NCBI GenBank assembly: GCA_031295725.1
Contig: JAUMNV010000149.1
Location: 1 to 16,887, forward strand
Source: Collinsella sp.
GTDB lineage: Bacteria > Actinomycetota > Coriobacteriia > Coriobacteriales > Coriobacteriaceae
Reading direction: 5' to 3'
Length of the DNA: 16,887 nucleotides
Shown: in pieces, positions 7,574 to 14,712 of the stretch
Position numbering within the stretch: the first letter of the stretch is position 1
Layout of the letters: every line of letters starts with the position of its first letter
Translations under genes and position numbers: made by a program
The notes under the pieces: generated by a model
The model's database searches: none
The model's input: only the letters and a program-made list of their open reading frames with translations
What the model was told of the DNA's origin: nothing

Positions 7574-10216
7574 ATGTTAGATAGATTTACCGATCGAGCG
7601 CGCAAGGTCATGTCGATGGCCAAACAGGAGGCGCTCGATCTTCATTCAAATAAGGTGGGCACCGAGCACCTGCTGCTCGCGCTTGCCAAGGAGGACGAGG
7701 GCATTGCCGCCGAGGCGCTGCGTTCGCTCGACATCTCCTACGATGACATCATGGATACTCTCAAAGAGGTCCAGACCACGGTTCCCGAGCCCAGCGAGGA
7801 GACCGAGGCTGCCAAGCTCGCCTTTACGCCGCTCGTCATTAGCGTGATGGAGCGTTCATTCCGCGTGGCGCGTGAGAACAACCAGACCTACGTGTCGACC
7901 GAGCACTTGCTGATCGGCATCGTCGAAGAGGGCAACGGCATGGCCATGGACATCCTCATGCGCCTGGGTGTGTCGTCCGCCTCCATCAAAAAGGCTATCG
8001 AGAAACTCACCGCCAAGGACCAGGACAAGAAGCGTCCGCTCGCCGGCGCCGGTGCCGGTCGTCCCGGTGCGGGCCTGCCGTTCTTTAGCGGCTCGGATGC
8101 CTCTCAGCAAAAGGGGAGTGGCACCGATACGCTTAAGCAGTTCGCGACCAATCTCACGCAGAAGGCGCGCGACGGCGAGCTCGACCCTGTAATCGGTCGC
8201 GAAAAGGAAGTCCAGCGTATGATGGAAATTCTTTCGCGCCGCACCAAGAACAACCCGCTCATTCTGGGCGACCCCGGCGTGGGCAAGACGGCCATCGTCG
8301 AGGGCCTGGCTCAGCAGATTGCAGCCGGCAACGTGCCCGAGAACCTCATGAACCAGAATATCTGGACGCTCGACCTGCCGGGCCTCGTGGCGGGCGCCAA
8401 GTATCGCGGCGAGTTTGAGGAGCGCCTCAAGAACGTGATCCAGGAGGCAACCGAAGCCGACGACGTCATCCTGTTTATCGACGAGATGCACACCATCATC
8501 GGTGCCGGTTCTGCCGAGGGCTCCATCGACGCGAGTTCCATGCTCAAGCCCGTGCTTGCGCGCGGTGCCTTCCAGATTATTGGTGCCACCACGGCCGAGG
8601 AATTCCGCAAGTACCTCACCAAGGACCCGGCCTTTGAGCGTCGCTTCCAGACCATCGATGTCGAGGAGCCGAGCGTCGAGGACGCGGTCAAGATTCTGAC
8701 CGCGCTCAAGCCGCGCTACGAGGAGCACCACCATGTGCGCTATACACAGGGTGCTATCGAGGCCGCCGCGAACCTTTCCAACCGCTACATCCAGGATCGC
8801 TTCCTGCCCGATAAGGCCATCGACCTCATCGACGAGGCCGGTGCCCGCGCTCGCATCGCCGCGAATCGCGCGCCCGAGCCGGTGCGCGAGGCCGAGCATC
8901 GCATAGAGGAGCTCAAGGCCGCCGCGCAGGAGGCCACCGAGAGCGACGACATGAACAAGGCCGCCGAGATCACCGAGCAGCAGAAGGCCGCCGAGATTGA
9001 ACTCGCCGAGGCCAAGGCTGCCTGGACCGCCGAGCTCGACGCCAGCCCGCTCACCATCGATGTGAGTCAGATCGCCGATATCGTGTCCGTGACTTCGGGC
9101 GTGCCGGTGTCCTCGCTTACCGAGAGCGAGAGCCGTCGCCTGCTGCAAGCCGAAAGCGTGCTCAAGACGCGCATCATCGGTCAGGATGAGGCTGTCGAGG
9201 CGGTTGCCAAGGCCGTGCGCCGCAGCCGCTCGCCGCTCAAGGATCCGCGTCGCCCCGGCGGCAGCTTTATCTTCCTGGGTCCCACCGGCACGGGCAAGAC
9301 CGAGCTCGCCAAGACGCTCGCCGAGTACCTCTTTGGCAGCAAGGACGCGCTCATCAGCTTCGATATGTCGGAGTTCGGCAGTGAGTTCGAGGTCTCCAAG
9401 CTCATCGGTAGCCCCCCGGGCTATGTGGGCCACGACGAGGGCGGCCAGCTCACCAAGGCTGTTCGCCGTCACCCGTACTCGGTCGTGCTGTTCGACGAGA
9501 TCGAGAAGGCGCACCCCGACATCTTCAATATCCTGCTGCAGGTGTTGGAGGAGGGCCGTCTGACCGATAGCCAGGGCAAGACGGTCGACTTCCGCAATAC
9601 GGTGATCATCATGACGTCAAACGTGGGCGCCCGCGAGATCGCGCAGGATGCGAGCGTTGGCTTTGGCACCACCGGCGAGCAGGGTCTCACGTCGAGCGAG
9701 ATCCGCGGCCGCGCGATGGGCGAGCTCAAGCGCCTGTTCCGCCCCGAGTTGCTCAACCGTATCGACGACATTGTGGTGTTCCAGAAGCTCTCGGGCGAGA
9801 ACCTGACCAAGATCGCGCACCTGCTGGTGGACGACCTGCGTCAGCGCCTGATCGCTAATGGCATGAACATCAAGCTCACCGATGCGGCCTACGACAAGAT
9901 CGTGGCCGAGGGCACTGACCTCACCAATGGCGCGCGTCCGCTGCGCCGCGCCATCCAAAAGCTCATCGAGGACCCGCTGTCCGAGGAGCTGCTGGCCGGC
10001 GAGTGGGGCGAGGGCGATACCGTCCTGTGCGACGTGGCCGACGGCAAGTTCGTCTTTAGCCATGGCACAGGCGAGATTCCAGCGCCGCGTCCGGCGGGTG
10101 CGCTCGGGGGCGATACCGCCCCGGCGGCACCGCACACCGGAAACGCCGCGCCTGTGAGCAGTGGCGTGAGCTCGGGCCCCGGCGGCATGATGCAAGCCGG
10201 TTCCGGCGCGCTGTAG
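7574..10216 (+). CDS. clpC: ATP-dependent Clp protease ATP-binding subunit ClpC
   Basis: This 880-residue Hsp100 unfoldase feeds proteins to the ClpP peptidase. In order it shows two Clp-N repeats (about 3-145), AAA+ module 1 (Walker A GDPGVGKT near 232, Walker B LFIDEMH near 300) and a short coiled-coil M domain with a UVR-like stretch (about 440-480). AAA+ module 2 follows (GPTGTGKT near 569, LFDEIEK near 638) with a VGF loop near 695 that in this family docks ClpP. A Gly/Ala/Pro-rich tail of about 45 residues closes the protein. The short M domain makes it ClpC rather than ClpB. The start at 7574 (MLDRFTDRARKV) has AAGGAAA upstream and matches family N-termini; an earlier in-frame start at 7541 would add residues not seen in homologues. 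No CtsR or McsA/B genes are adjacent, unlike Firmicutes. Confidence 0.95.
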   Translation: MLDRFTDRARKVMSMAKQEALDLHSNKVGTEHLLLALAKEDEGIAAEALRSLDISYDDIMDTLKEVQTTVPEPSEETEAAKLAFTPLVISVMERSFRVARENNQTYVSTEHLLIGIVEEGNGMAMDILMRLGVSSASIKKAIEKLTAKDQDKKRPLAGAGAGRPGAGLPFFSGSDASQQKGSGTDTLKQFATNLTQKARDGELDPVIGREKEVQRMMEILSRRTKNNPLILGDPGVGKTAIVEGLAQQIAAGNVPENLMNQNIWTLDLPGLVAGAKYRGEFEERLKNVIQEATEADDVILFIDEMHTIIGAGSAEGSIDASSMLKPVLARGAFQIIGATTAEEFRKYLTKDPAFERRFQTIDVEEPSVEDAVKILTALKPRYEEHHHVRYTQGAIEAAANLSNRYIQDRFLPDKAIDLIDEAGARARIAANRAPEPVREAEHRIEELKAAAQEATESDDMNKAAEITEQQKAAEIELAEAKAAWTAELDASPLTIDVSQIADIVSVTSGVPVSSLTESESRRLLQAESVLKTRIIGQDEAVEAVAKAVRRSRSPLKDPRRPGGSFIFLGPTGTGKTELAKTLAEYLFGSKDALISFDMSEFGSEFEVSKLIGSPPGYVGHDEGGQLTKAVRRHPYSVVLFDEIEKAHPDIFNILLQVLEEGRLTDSQGKTVDFRNTVIIMTSNVGAREIAQDASVGFGTTGEQGLTSSEIRGRAMGELKRLFRPELLNRIDDIVVFQKLSGENLTKIAHLLVDDLRQRLIANGMNIKLTDAAYDKIVAEGTDLTNGARPLRRAIQKLIEDPLSEELLAGEWGEGDTVLCDVADGKFVFSHGTGEIPAPRPAGALGGDTAPAAPHTGNAAPVSSGVSSGPGGMMQAGSGAL

Positions 10217-10235
10217 GGCGTAACATAGCTTTGCG

Positions 10236-10267
10236 AAGGGGCACTCCTGTCGGGGCGCCCCTTTTTT
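10236..10267 (+). terminator. Terminator of clpC
   Basis: AAGGGGC at 10236-10242 pairs with GCCCCTT at 10257-10263, followed by a T-run to 10267. It lies 20 bases past the clpC stop. Confidence 0.75.
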
Positions 10268-10279
10268 ATGAGTAAATGG

Positions 10280-10310
10280 TGCTATACTCGAAATATAAAT
10301 ATGTATAGCA
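10280..10310 (+). promoter_or_regulatory. Promoter and operator of the toxin-antitoxin operon
   Basis: An 8-bp inverted repeat (TGCTATAC at 10280-10287, complement at 10303-10310) overlaps an extended -10 element TGCTATACT. AAGGAG at 10312-10317 then serves the ATG at 10323. The layout fits autorepression by the RelB-like antitoxin or the whole toxin-antitoxin complex. Confidence 0.55.
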
Positions 10311-10322
10311 GAAGGAGCTAGC

Positions 10323-10691
10323 ATGCCAATATCGGTACTCGACTCACGGCCGGTCCAGATGAATGTGCGCATGGATCGCCAACTCAAAGAGGCTGGGGAC
10401 GCCGTGCTGGCGCATATCGGCATGACGCCGTCACAAGCTGTGAGGGAGCTGTGGCAGTACTTGACCGAGAACGGTCATATGCCCGTCGCAAAAAAGAATG
10501 ATGACGAAGTCCTGCCTGACGACATACGATCGAAGGCGAGTTCGTCCCGCGTCTCGGAAGGGGCTGCGTTAATTTCGAATTTTTATGAGCGGTTCTCGAT
10601 TCAGAGGCCGAGCCCCGATGAAGCCTTTGATTACGACGAGTTATACGATCAAATGATGAGCGAGAGATTCAGCGATTGGATCGAATTATGA
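10323..10691 (+). CDS. RelB/DinJ-type antitoxin
   Basis: The 122-residue protein starts with a ribbon-helix-helix domain of RelB/DinJ type (residues 10-58: strand VQMNVRM, helix QLKEAGDAVLAHIG, then MTPSQAVRELWQYL). A charged, flexible acidic C-terminal half follows that would wrap the toxin (DEAFDYDELYDQMM). It should bind the inverted repeat in its own promoter and neutralise the next gene product. Its stop overlaps the toxin start (ATGA), so the two are translationally coupled. RelB/DinJ antitoxins classically pair with RelE/YafQ toxins, but the partner here has a PIN fold. It is also somewhat longer than the usual 80-95 residues. Confidence 0.82.
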   Translation: MPISVLDSRPVQMNVRMDRQLKEAGDAVLAHIGMTPSQAVRELWQYLTENGHMPVAKKNDDEVLPDDIRSKASSSRVSEGAALISNFYERFSIQRPSPDEAFDYDELYDQMMSERFSDWIEL

Positions 10692-11215
10692 GCGGCGTCG
10701 GAACGAAACATGTGCTCAAGCTGTTGATCGACACGAACGTCTGGCTAGATTACTTTCTCGCTCGCACGAATGCGACCAGGCCGATAGTCGAGCTCCTTTC
10801 TCGCGCGGCGGAAGCGGAGGATATCGTCCTCTTCTCGTCCTCCCTGTCTGTCAAAGACGTCTATTACATTCTGGGAAGGACGATGAAGGCCGACGCCCGC
10901 CGTGAGGGGGCTCTCACTCCCGAAGCCATCGCCGGTGCCGACGAGACAGCGTGGGCGTGCGTTCGCCTGATTCGGCAAAAGTCGATTATTGCCTCGGTCG
11001 GTGCAGACGAGGTCTTCGACTCCTTTGTGTTCAAGTATCATCACAACGACTTTGAGGACGACCTGATGCTGGGCGTCGCCAATCGCATTGATGCCGATTA
11101 CGTCGTGACAGAGGACAAAAATCTCATCAAACATACCAATGGTGTATGCATTAATGTTCAACAGGCGTTGAAGTTGGTTGAAGGGTCCAACGTCCCTTCG
11201 GCACGGCCCGTCTAA
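10688..11215 (+). CDS. PIN domain toxin (putative endoribonuclease)
   Basis: This 175-residue PIN-domain protein shows the family's acidic metal-site residues: D15 in LLIDTNVWLDYF, an acid in the SLSVKDVYY helix, DFEDDLML near 125-132 and VVTEDKNL near 143-150. PIN toxins (VapC and relatives) are Mg-dependent RNases that cut tRNA, rRNA or mRNA and stop growth when free of antitoxin. The ATG at 10688 overlaps the antitoxin stop and is preferred to the TTG at 10676. The substrate cannot be told from sequence. The stretch between strands is longer than in minimal VapC proteins. Confidence 0.82.
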   Translation: MSGVGTKHVLKLLIDTNVWLDYFLARTNATRPIVELLSRAAEAEDIVLFSSSLSVKDVYYILGRTMKADARREGALTPEAIAGADETAWACVRLIRQKSIIASVGADEVFDSFVFKYHHNDFEDDLMLGVANRIDADYVVTEDKNLIKHTNGVCINVQQALKLVEGSNVPSARPV

Positions 11216-11219
11216 CCTG

Positions 11220-11235
11220 CTTTATCTTGATAAAG
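11220..11235. promoter_or_regulatory. Short palindrome upstream of pepD
   Basis: CTTTATC and its complement flank TT right after the toxin gene. It may be an operator or a minor hairpin. A weak promoter (TTTATG at 11291-11296, 17 bases, TATACA at 11314-11319) lies between it and pepD. Confidence 0.3.
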
Positions 11236-11363
11236 TGGCGTTTCCTCGCCGTTAGCCGATGATGCGAGGGCGCTCGGCGTTTTCGACTGGTTTATGCACG
11301 CAAAGTCTGGGAATATACAAGTCGCATGTCTTACTGTCTAACCAGTTGCGCCAAGGAGGCACC

Positions 11364-12821
11364 ATGGACTACAAGATTACCGGCTACGAGCCCGCCCAGC
11401 TGTTCCATTTCTTTGAGGAGGTCAGCGCGATCCCCCGTGGGTCTGGGAACGAGAAGGGCATCAGCGATTTCCTGGTCGCGTTTGCCAAGGAGCGCGGTCT
11501 CGATGTGTATCAGGACGAGGTCTACAACGTCATCATTTGCAAGCCCGCATCTGCCGGCGCCGAGAATGCTCCGACCGTGATGCTGCAGGGTCACATCGAC
11601 ATGGTGTGCGACAAGCTGGGTTCCGTCGAGCACGACTTTACGACCGACGGTATCGACCTGGTCGTCAAGGACGGCGTCCTCACCGCTAACGGTACCACGC
11701 TGGGCGCCGACAACGGTATCGCCGTCGCGCTTATGCTTACCGTGCTCAACGATGATTCGATTGCCCATCCGGCCCTCGAGTGCGTATTCACCACTGACGA
11801 GGAGACTGGCCTGGTCGGCGCCGAGACGCTCGACAAGTCCAAGATTAGCGCCCGCACCATGATCAACCTTGACTCCGAGGAAGAGGGCGTGGCCACCGTC
11901 AGCTGCGCCGGCGGTGTCGTCGTTACCTACACCTGCCCGATCGTGCGCGAGCACAAGACCGGCAGCACCCTTACACTCGAGATCTCCGGCCTGCTGGGCG
12001 GTCACTCCGGCAGCGATATCCACCTGGAGCGTGGCAACGGCAACCTCATCATGGCCCGCATCATCGACCGCCTGATGGTTGCCGGCGAGCCCGCCATCGT
12101 TAGCTTTAACGGCGGCACCAAGGACAACGCCATCAACCGTGAGTGCAAGGCTGTTCTGGTCTACGCCGACCACGCTGCCGCCGAGGCCGCGGCCCAGATC
12201 GCAAAGGGTATCATCGCCGACGTCACTGCCGAGCTCGAGGTCTTCGACCCCGACTTTACCTGCACCGTCGAGATTGCCGACAGCGTTGAGGTCGAGGCCA
12301 TGGACCAGAAGTCCGCGCTTGCCCTCATCCGCGCCCTGCGTCTTGCCCCTAACGGCGTGATTCGCCGCAACGTCGCCACCGACGGCTCCGTCGAGGTTTC
12401 CTCCAACATCGGTGTGGTTGCCACTTCTGACGACGAGGTCAAGATCATGCTGTCCCCGCGCTCCTCGATCACTTCGCTGCAGAACGAGTTCAAGGACCGT
12501 CTGCAGACGCTGGCCGATGTCCTGGGCTTCGACGCCAAGTTTGAGTTCGAGTATCCCGGCTGGAGCTATGCCGAGCATTCGCCGGTCCGCGACGTCTTTG
12601 TCGAGAGCTATCGCGAGCTCTTTGGCTCCGAGCTGCGCATCGAGTCCATTCACGCCGGCCTTGAGTGCGGCCTGTTTGCCGAGGCCCTGCACGGCCTGGA
12701 CGCCATCGCCGTGGGCCCGACGCTCTCCGATGTCCACACCCCGGACGAGAGCATGGAGCTCGCTTCTGCCGAGCGTTTCTACGAGCTGCTTATCGACGTC
12801 CTCAAGCGCCTTGCCGCGTAA
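11364..12821 (+). CDS. pepD: Aminoacyl-histidine dipeptidase (M20C metallopeptidase)
   Basis: This 485-residue cytosolic peptidase belongs to family M20C (PepD/carnosinase). It cuts dipeptides such as Xaa-His and carnosine using two metal ions. The expected ligands are visible: H77 and D79 in LQGHIDMVCDK, the bridging D116 in LGADNGIAVA, the catalytic E146 and metal ligand E147 in FTTDEETGLVGA, D170 in INLDSEEEG, and a C-terminal His near 458 in DVHTPDESMEL. A lid/dimerisation domain lies between about 185 and 390. The start at 11364 has a near-perfect AAGGAGG ribosome site; upstream in-frame codons are not needed. It stands alone with its own terminator and probably serves peptide use, typical of asaccharolytic gut Coriobacteriia. 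Confidence 0.93.
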   Translation: MDYKITGYEPAQLFHFFEEVSAIPRGSGNEKGISDFLVAFAKERGLDVYQDEVYNVIICKPASAGAENAPTVMLQGHIDMVCDKLGSVEHDFTTDGIDLVVKDGVLTANGTTLGADNGIAVALMLTVLNDDSIAHPALECVFTTDEETGLVGAETLDKSKISARTMINLDSEEEGVATVSCAGGVVVTYTCPIVREHKTGSTLTLEISGLLGGHSGSDIHLERGNGNLIMARIIDRLMVAGEPAIVSFNGGTKDNAINRECKAVLVYADHAAAEAAAQIAKGIIADVTAELEVFDPDFTCTVEIADSVEVEAMDQKSALALIRALRLAPNGVIRRNVATDGSVEVSSNIGVVATSDDEVKIMLSPRSSITSLQNEFKDRLQTLADVLGFDAKFEFEYPGWSYAEHSPVRDVFVESYRELFGSELRIESIHAGLECGLFAEALHGLDAIAVGPTLSDVHTPDESMELASAERFYELLIDVLKRLAA

Positions 12822-12827
12822 AGGTTG

Positions 12828-12858
12828 CGCTAGCAGCAGTCCGAGTCACGTGCTAGCG
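12828..12858. repeat. Inverted repeat after pepD
   Basis: CGCTAGCA at 12828-12835 is matched by its complement at 12851-12858. No T-tract follows; it precedes the main terminator. Confidence 0.4.
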
Positions 12859-12877
12859 GATTGCAGATGACATTACG

Positions 12878-12920
12878 AGAGGGGCATCCGAGCTTTTGCG
12901 ACGGGTGCCCCTCTTCTTTT
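12878..12920 (+). terminator. Terminator of pepD
   Basis: AGAGGGGCA (12878-12886) plus TCCG pairs with CGGG plus TGCCCCTCT (12902-12914), about 13 pairs, followed by TCTTTT. It is clear and well placed. Confidence 0.8.
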
Positions 12921-12989
12921 GAGAAATGGGATATTGCCCGGCGTCTAACCCATATCACCCTTTAGTCAATTTGGGACGTGTCTCTATAG

Positions 12990-13118
12990 TATTGTCAACT
13001 CTCCCGGGACGAGCCCGCCTTCCTCGAGTCGCTCGGGAGGCTTGGCGTTGCAGAGACGGCGAGGCCGGACGGGGATTACCTCTTCGTGATGGAGGGGAAC
13101 CCCGGCGCTGGAGGGTGA
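12990..13118 (+). pseudogene. Possible gene relic (short open frame without a start)
   Basis: A 42-residue frame bounded by stops has GC-rich, coding-like codon use and protein-like composition (FLESLGRLGV, then DYLFVMEGNPGAGG). It has no start codon or ribosome site. It may be the C-terminal end of a gene removed by a past insertion or deletion. I do not recognise the family. Confidence 0.25.
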
Positions 13119-13329
13119 CGGGGAAGCGCCTCGGGTGAAGCTACACAAGGGGGCCTGTCCACGAAATCCACGCGCGGGAAGTCAATAAATTTACCGTTCA
13201 AAAAGGGGCAATGTAGGAAAGGGCCAAGCCGACTATTGAAATGACGATAAAGACAAGGCATCCTGATCTATCTCGGAATATAGATAGGACAAAACGTATC
13301 ATCTATATCGCTTCTATGAAACCCGATGC

Positions 13330-13376
13330 AAGTTCTTCTCAATCTCGAAATAGATTGAAGGCATTGAGAAGAACTT
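13330..13376. repeat. Perfect 14-bp inverted repeat with 19-base spacer
   Basis: AAGTTCTTCTCAAT at 13330-13343 is matched exactly by its complement at 13363-13376. Neither side has a T-tract good enough for a terminator. It could be a small RNA hairpin, a regulator site, or the ends of a tiny mobile element. Confidence 0.5.
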
Positions 13377-13505
13377 TATACTACAAAAATCGTAGGTCTG
13401 CCACCTAGACAGAAGAAGTGATTTTGTATGCGGAATCTTGCATTTTGAAAACCGGTGCCAACTATGAGGTGTGAGTCGGGCTCGGTAAAGCGCGGGGGAA
13501 ATGAG

Positions 13506-13543
13506 ATAGGCTGCGCGTCATCAGAGAGTGGCGCGCAGCCTAT
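13506..13543 (-). terminator. Likely terminator of the RiPP operon
   Basis: ATAGGCTGCGCG (13506-13517) pairs perfectly with 13532-13543 around a 14-base loop. It lies 27 bases past the methyltransferase stop in the minus direction. The following T-tract (CTCATTTCC) is weak, so efficiency is uncertain. Confidence 0.55.
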
Positions 13544-13569
13544 TGACCTGCTTTCGTATGACGGATGCT

Positions 13570-14712
13570 TTAGAGGATCCAGGGGCCAAGTGGGTTGCCA
13601 TCTGCGGAGCAGTCTTGAATCGTTAGGATGGGATTTTGAAAGGGCTGTCTCTCCCTCCACGCCTTCAAGTGATAGGTGCAGACGCGGTCGTAGTGGATTT
13701 TTTTGTATGCGCGCGATATCTCTTTTACAGCCTCCTCTTTGCTGGAATATTTTCCTGGAGCATGTGCAACAGATGTGCATGCGATACCGTCGATCCAGCC
13801 AGATTGGGGTCCGAGGTTAAAGCTCGAGATTATTGTCAAGACACCATTGAGGCCAGCTTGCAACAAATCGTTCTGTATTCGTTCAAATGCTGATTGATTG
13901 TTGGTTCCAAGGCCAATCATTCCAATTGCAGAGAGATATCTGCTATCAGTGAGTTTATCTCCTGCACCTCGAATAACCTTGCTTGTGATGTTGAGGCCAT
14001 CTGGGCCGCCATCGCCAACGAAGGGGTATGGTACGTCTTCTGGGATTGGGAGCAAAGGAGGATTCACCGTAATGAGTTCATAGCTGCAAGAGCTTTCGAT
14101 ATTGTTTAGTGCGTTGTAGAGACTTCCGGTTAGAATAGTTAAATCTTCGCTAATACCATTGACCAGTGCGTTTAGTTGGCAGATTTCTGAGGCGATTGGA
14201 TTGATATCTATCGCCGTGACGTGCATTCCAGATTTTGCCAGTATGAGTGCCTGGATGCCTGGTCCAGAGCAGAGGTCTAAGGCATTCTTTCCGGGGGATG
14301 GGCTTAGCCGACGAGCGAGCCCAATTGAATCAGAGCCAAAATATAGTAAAGGCGAGGGTGATGGCGCATCGGCAAAAAGCCAGATGCCATGATATCGGAT
14401 TAGAGATAAACCGGAAAGGGAGGCATTGCCATTGTGCTCGCTTAGCAGCCCGAGTGAGGCTATGGTTTCAACAGTGCCTTTCAGCAGACTTCTTTTTGCC
14501 ACTTCTGAATCGAGATCAATCTCTCCACCTAGCATCAGGAAGGAGACGAGCTCTTGATGCTCCCTGTCAAGTTGATCCCAGATGCGATGCGCGCATTCAA
14601 AAGGATCGATAGATATGTCAAGTGTGTCTAAAAAATCTGTTACTCCAAGAGTGTCCAATCTACGGAGTGGATTACTCGAGAGCGAATTTAAAGAGGGTAG
14701 CACTTCAATCAT
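13570..14712 (-). CDS. Class I SAM-dependent methyltransferase with NPPL motif, putative RiPP N-methyltransferase
   Basis: The protein has 380 residues. An N-terminal helical/winged-helix-like part (1-130) precedes a methyltransferase small-domain core. SAM motif I is LDLCSGPGIQALILA (145-159), followed by the acidic loop AIDINPIA (167-174) and the catalytic-type motif NPPL at 217-220, with GDGGPDGL at 233-240. NPPY/NPPL with a downstream GGxDGL is the signature of PrmC/HemK-like enzymes that methylate amide or amino nitrogens. The two-part layout resembles the DUF7059 plus methyltransferase proteins of Actinobacteria. The ATG at 14712 overlaps the radical SAM stop by eight bases, which makes it the preferred start over 14763. 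Given the Asn-rich precursor in the operon, side-chain amide methylation of Asn is the natural hypothesis. The radical SAM domain is absent here, so C-methylation is unlikely. Confidence 0.75.
   Translation of the reverse strand: MIEVLPSLNSLSSNPLRRLDTLGVTDFLDTLDISIDPFECAHRIWDQLDREHQELVSFLMLGGEIDLDSEVAKRSLLKGTVETIASLGLLSEHNGNASLSGLSLIRYHGIWLFADAPSPSPLLYFGSDSIGLARRLSPSPGKNALDLCSGPGIQALILAKSGMHVTAIDINPIASEICQLNALVNGISEDLTILTGSLYNALNNIESSCSYELITVNPPLLPIPEDVPYPFVGDGGPDGLNITSKVIRGAGDKLTDSRYLSAIGMIGLGTNNQSAFERIQNDLLQAGLNGVLTIISSFNLGPQSGWIDGIACTSVAHAPGKYSSKEEAVKEISRAYKKIHYDRVCTYHLKAWRERQPFQNPILTIQDCSADGNPLGPWIL

Larger units (their letters stand above)
13119..13569. other. Non-coding, AT-richer junction region with inverted repeats
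   Basis: No supported gene is seen. Composition shifts from GC-rich to AT-richer here. Inverted repeats include CTATCT/AGATAG at 13268-13287, a perfect 14-bp pair at 13330-13376 and a 12-bp pair at 13506-13543. Several open frames exist, but none has a ribosome site and a protein-like composition. This may be the boundary of a transferred segment. Confidence 0.4.

Noticed and set aside
7856..9514. 552-residue minus-strand open frame inside clpC
   Set aside because: Antisense shadow; the plus frame has complete Walker motifs and ClpC domains.
11331..12737. 468-residue minus-strand open frame inside pepD
   Set aside because: Antisense shadow of the M20C peptidase, whose metal ligands are all in the plus frame.
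13376..13780. 134-residue minus-strand frame past the methyltransferase end
   Set aside because: It overlaps the methyltransferase in another frame, spans the terminator hairpin, has no ribosome site and has no protein-like motif.
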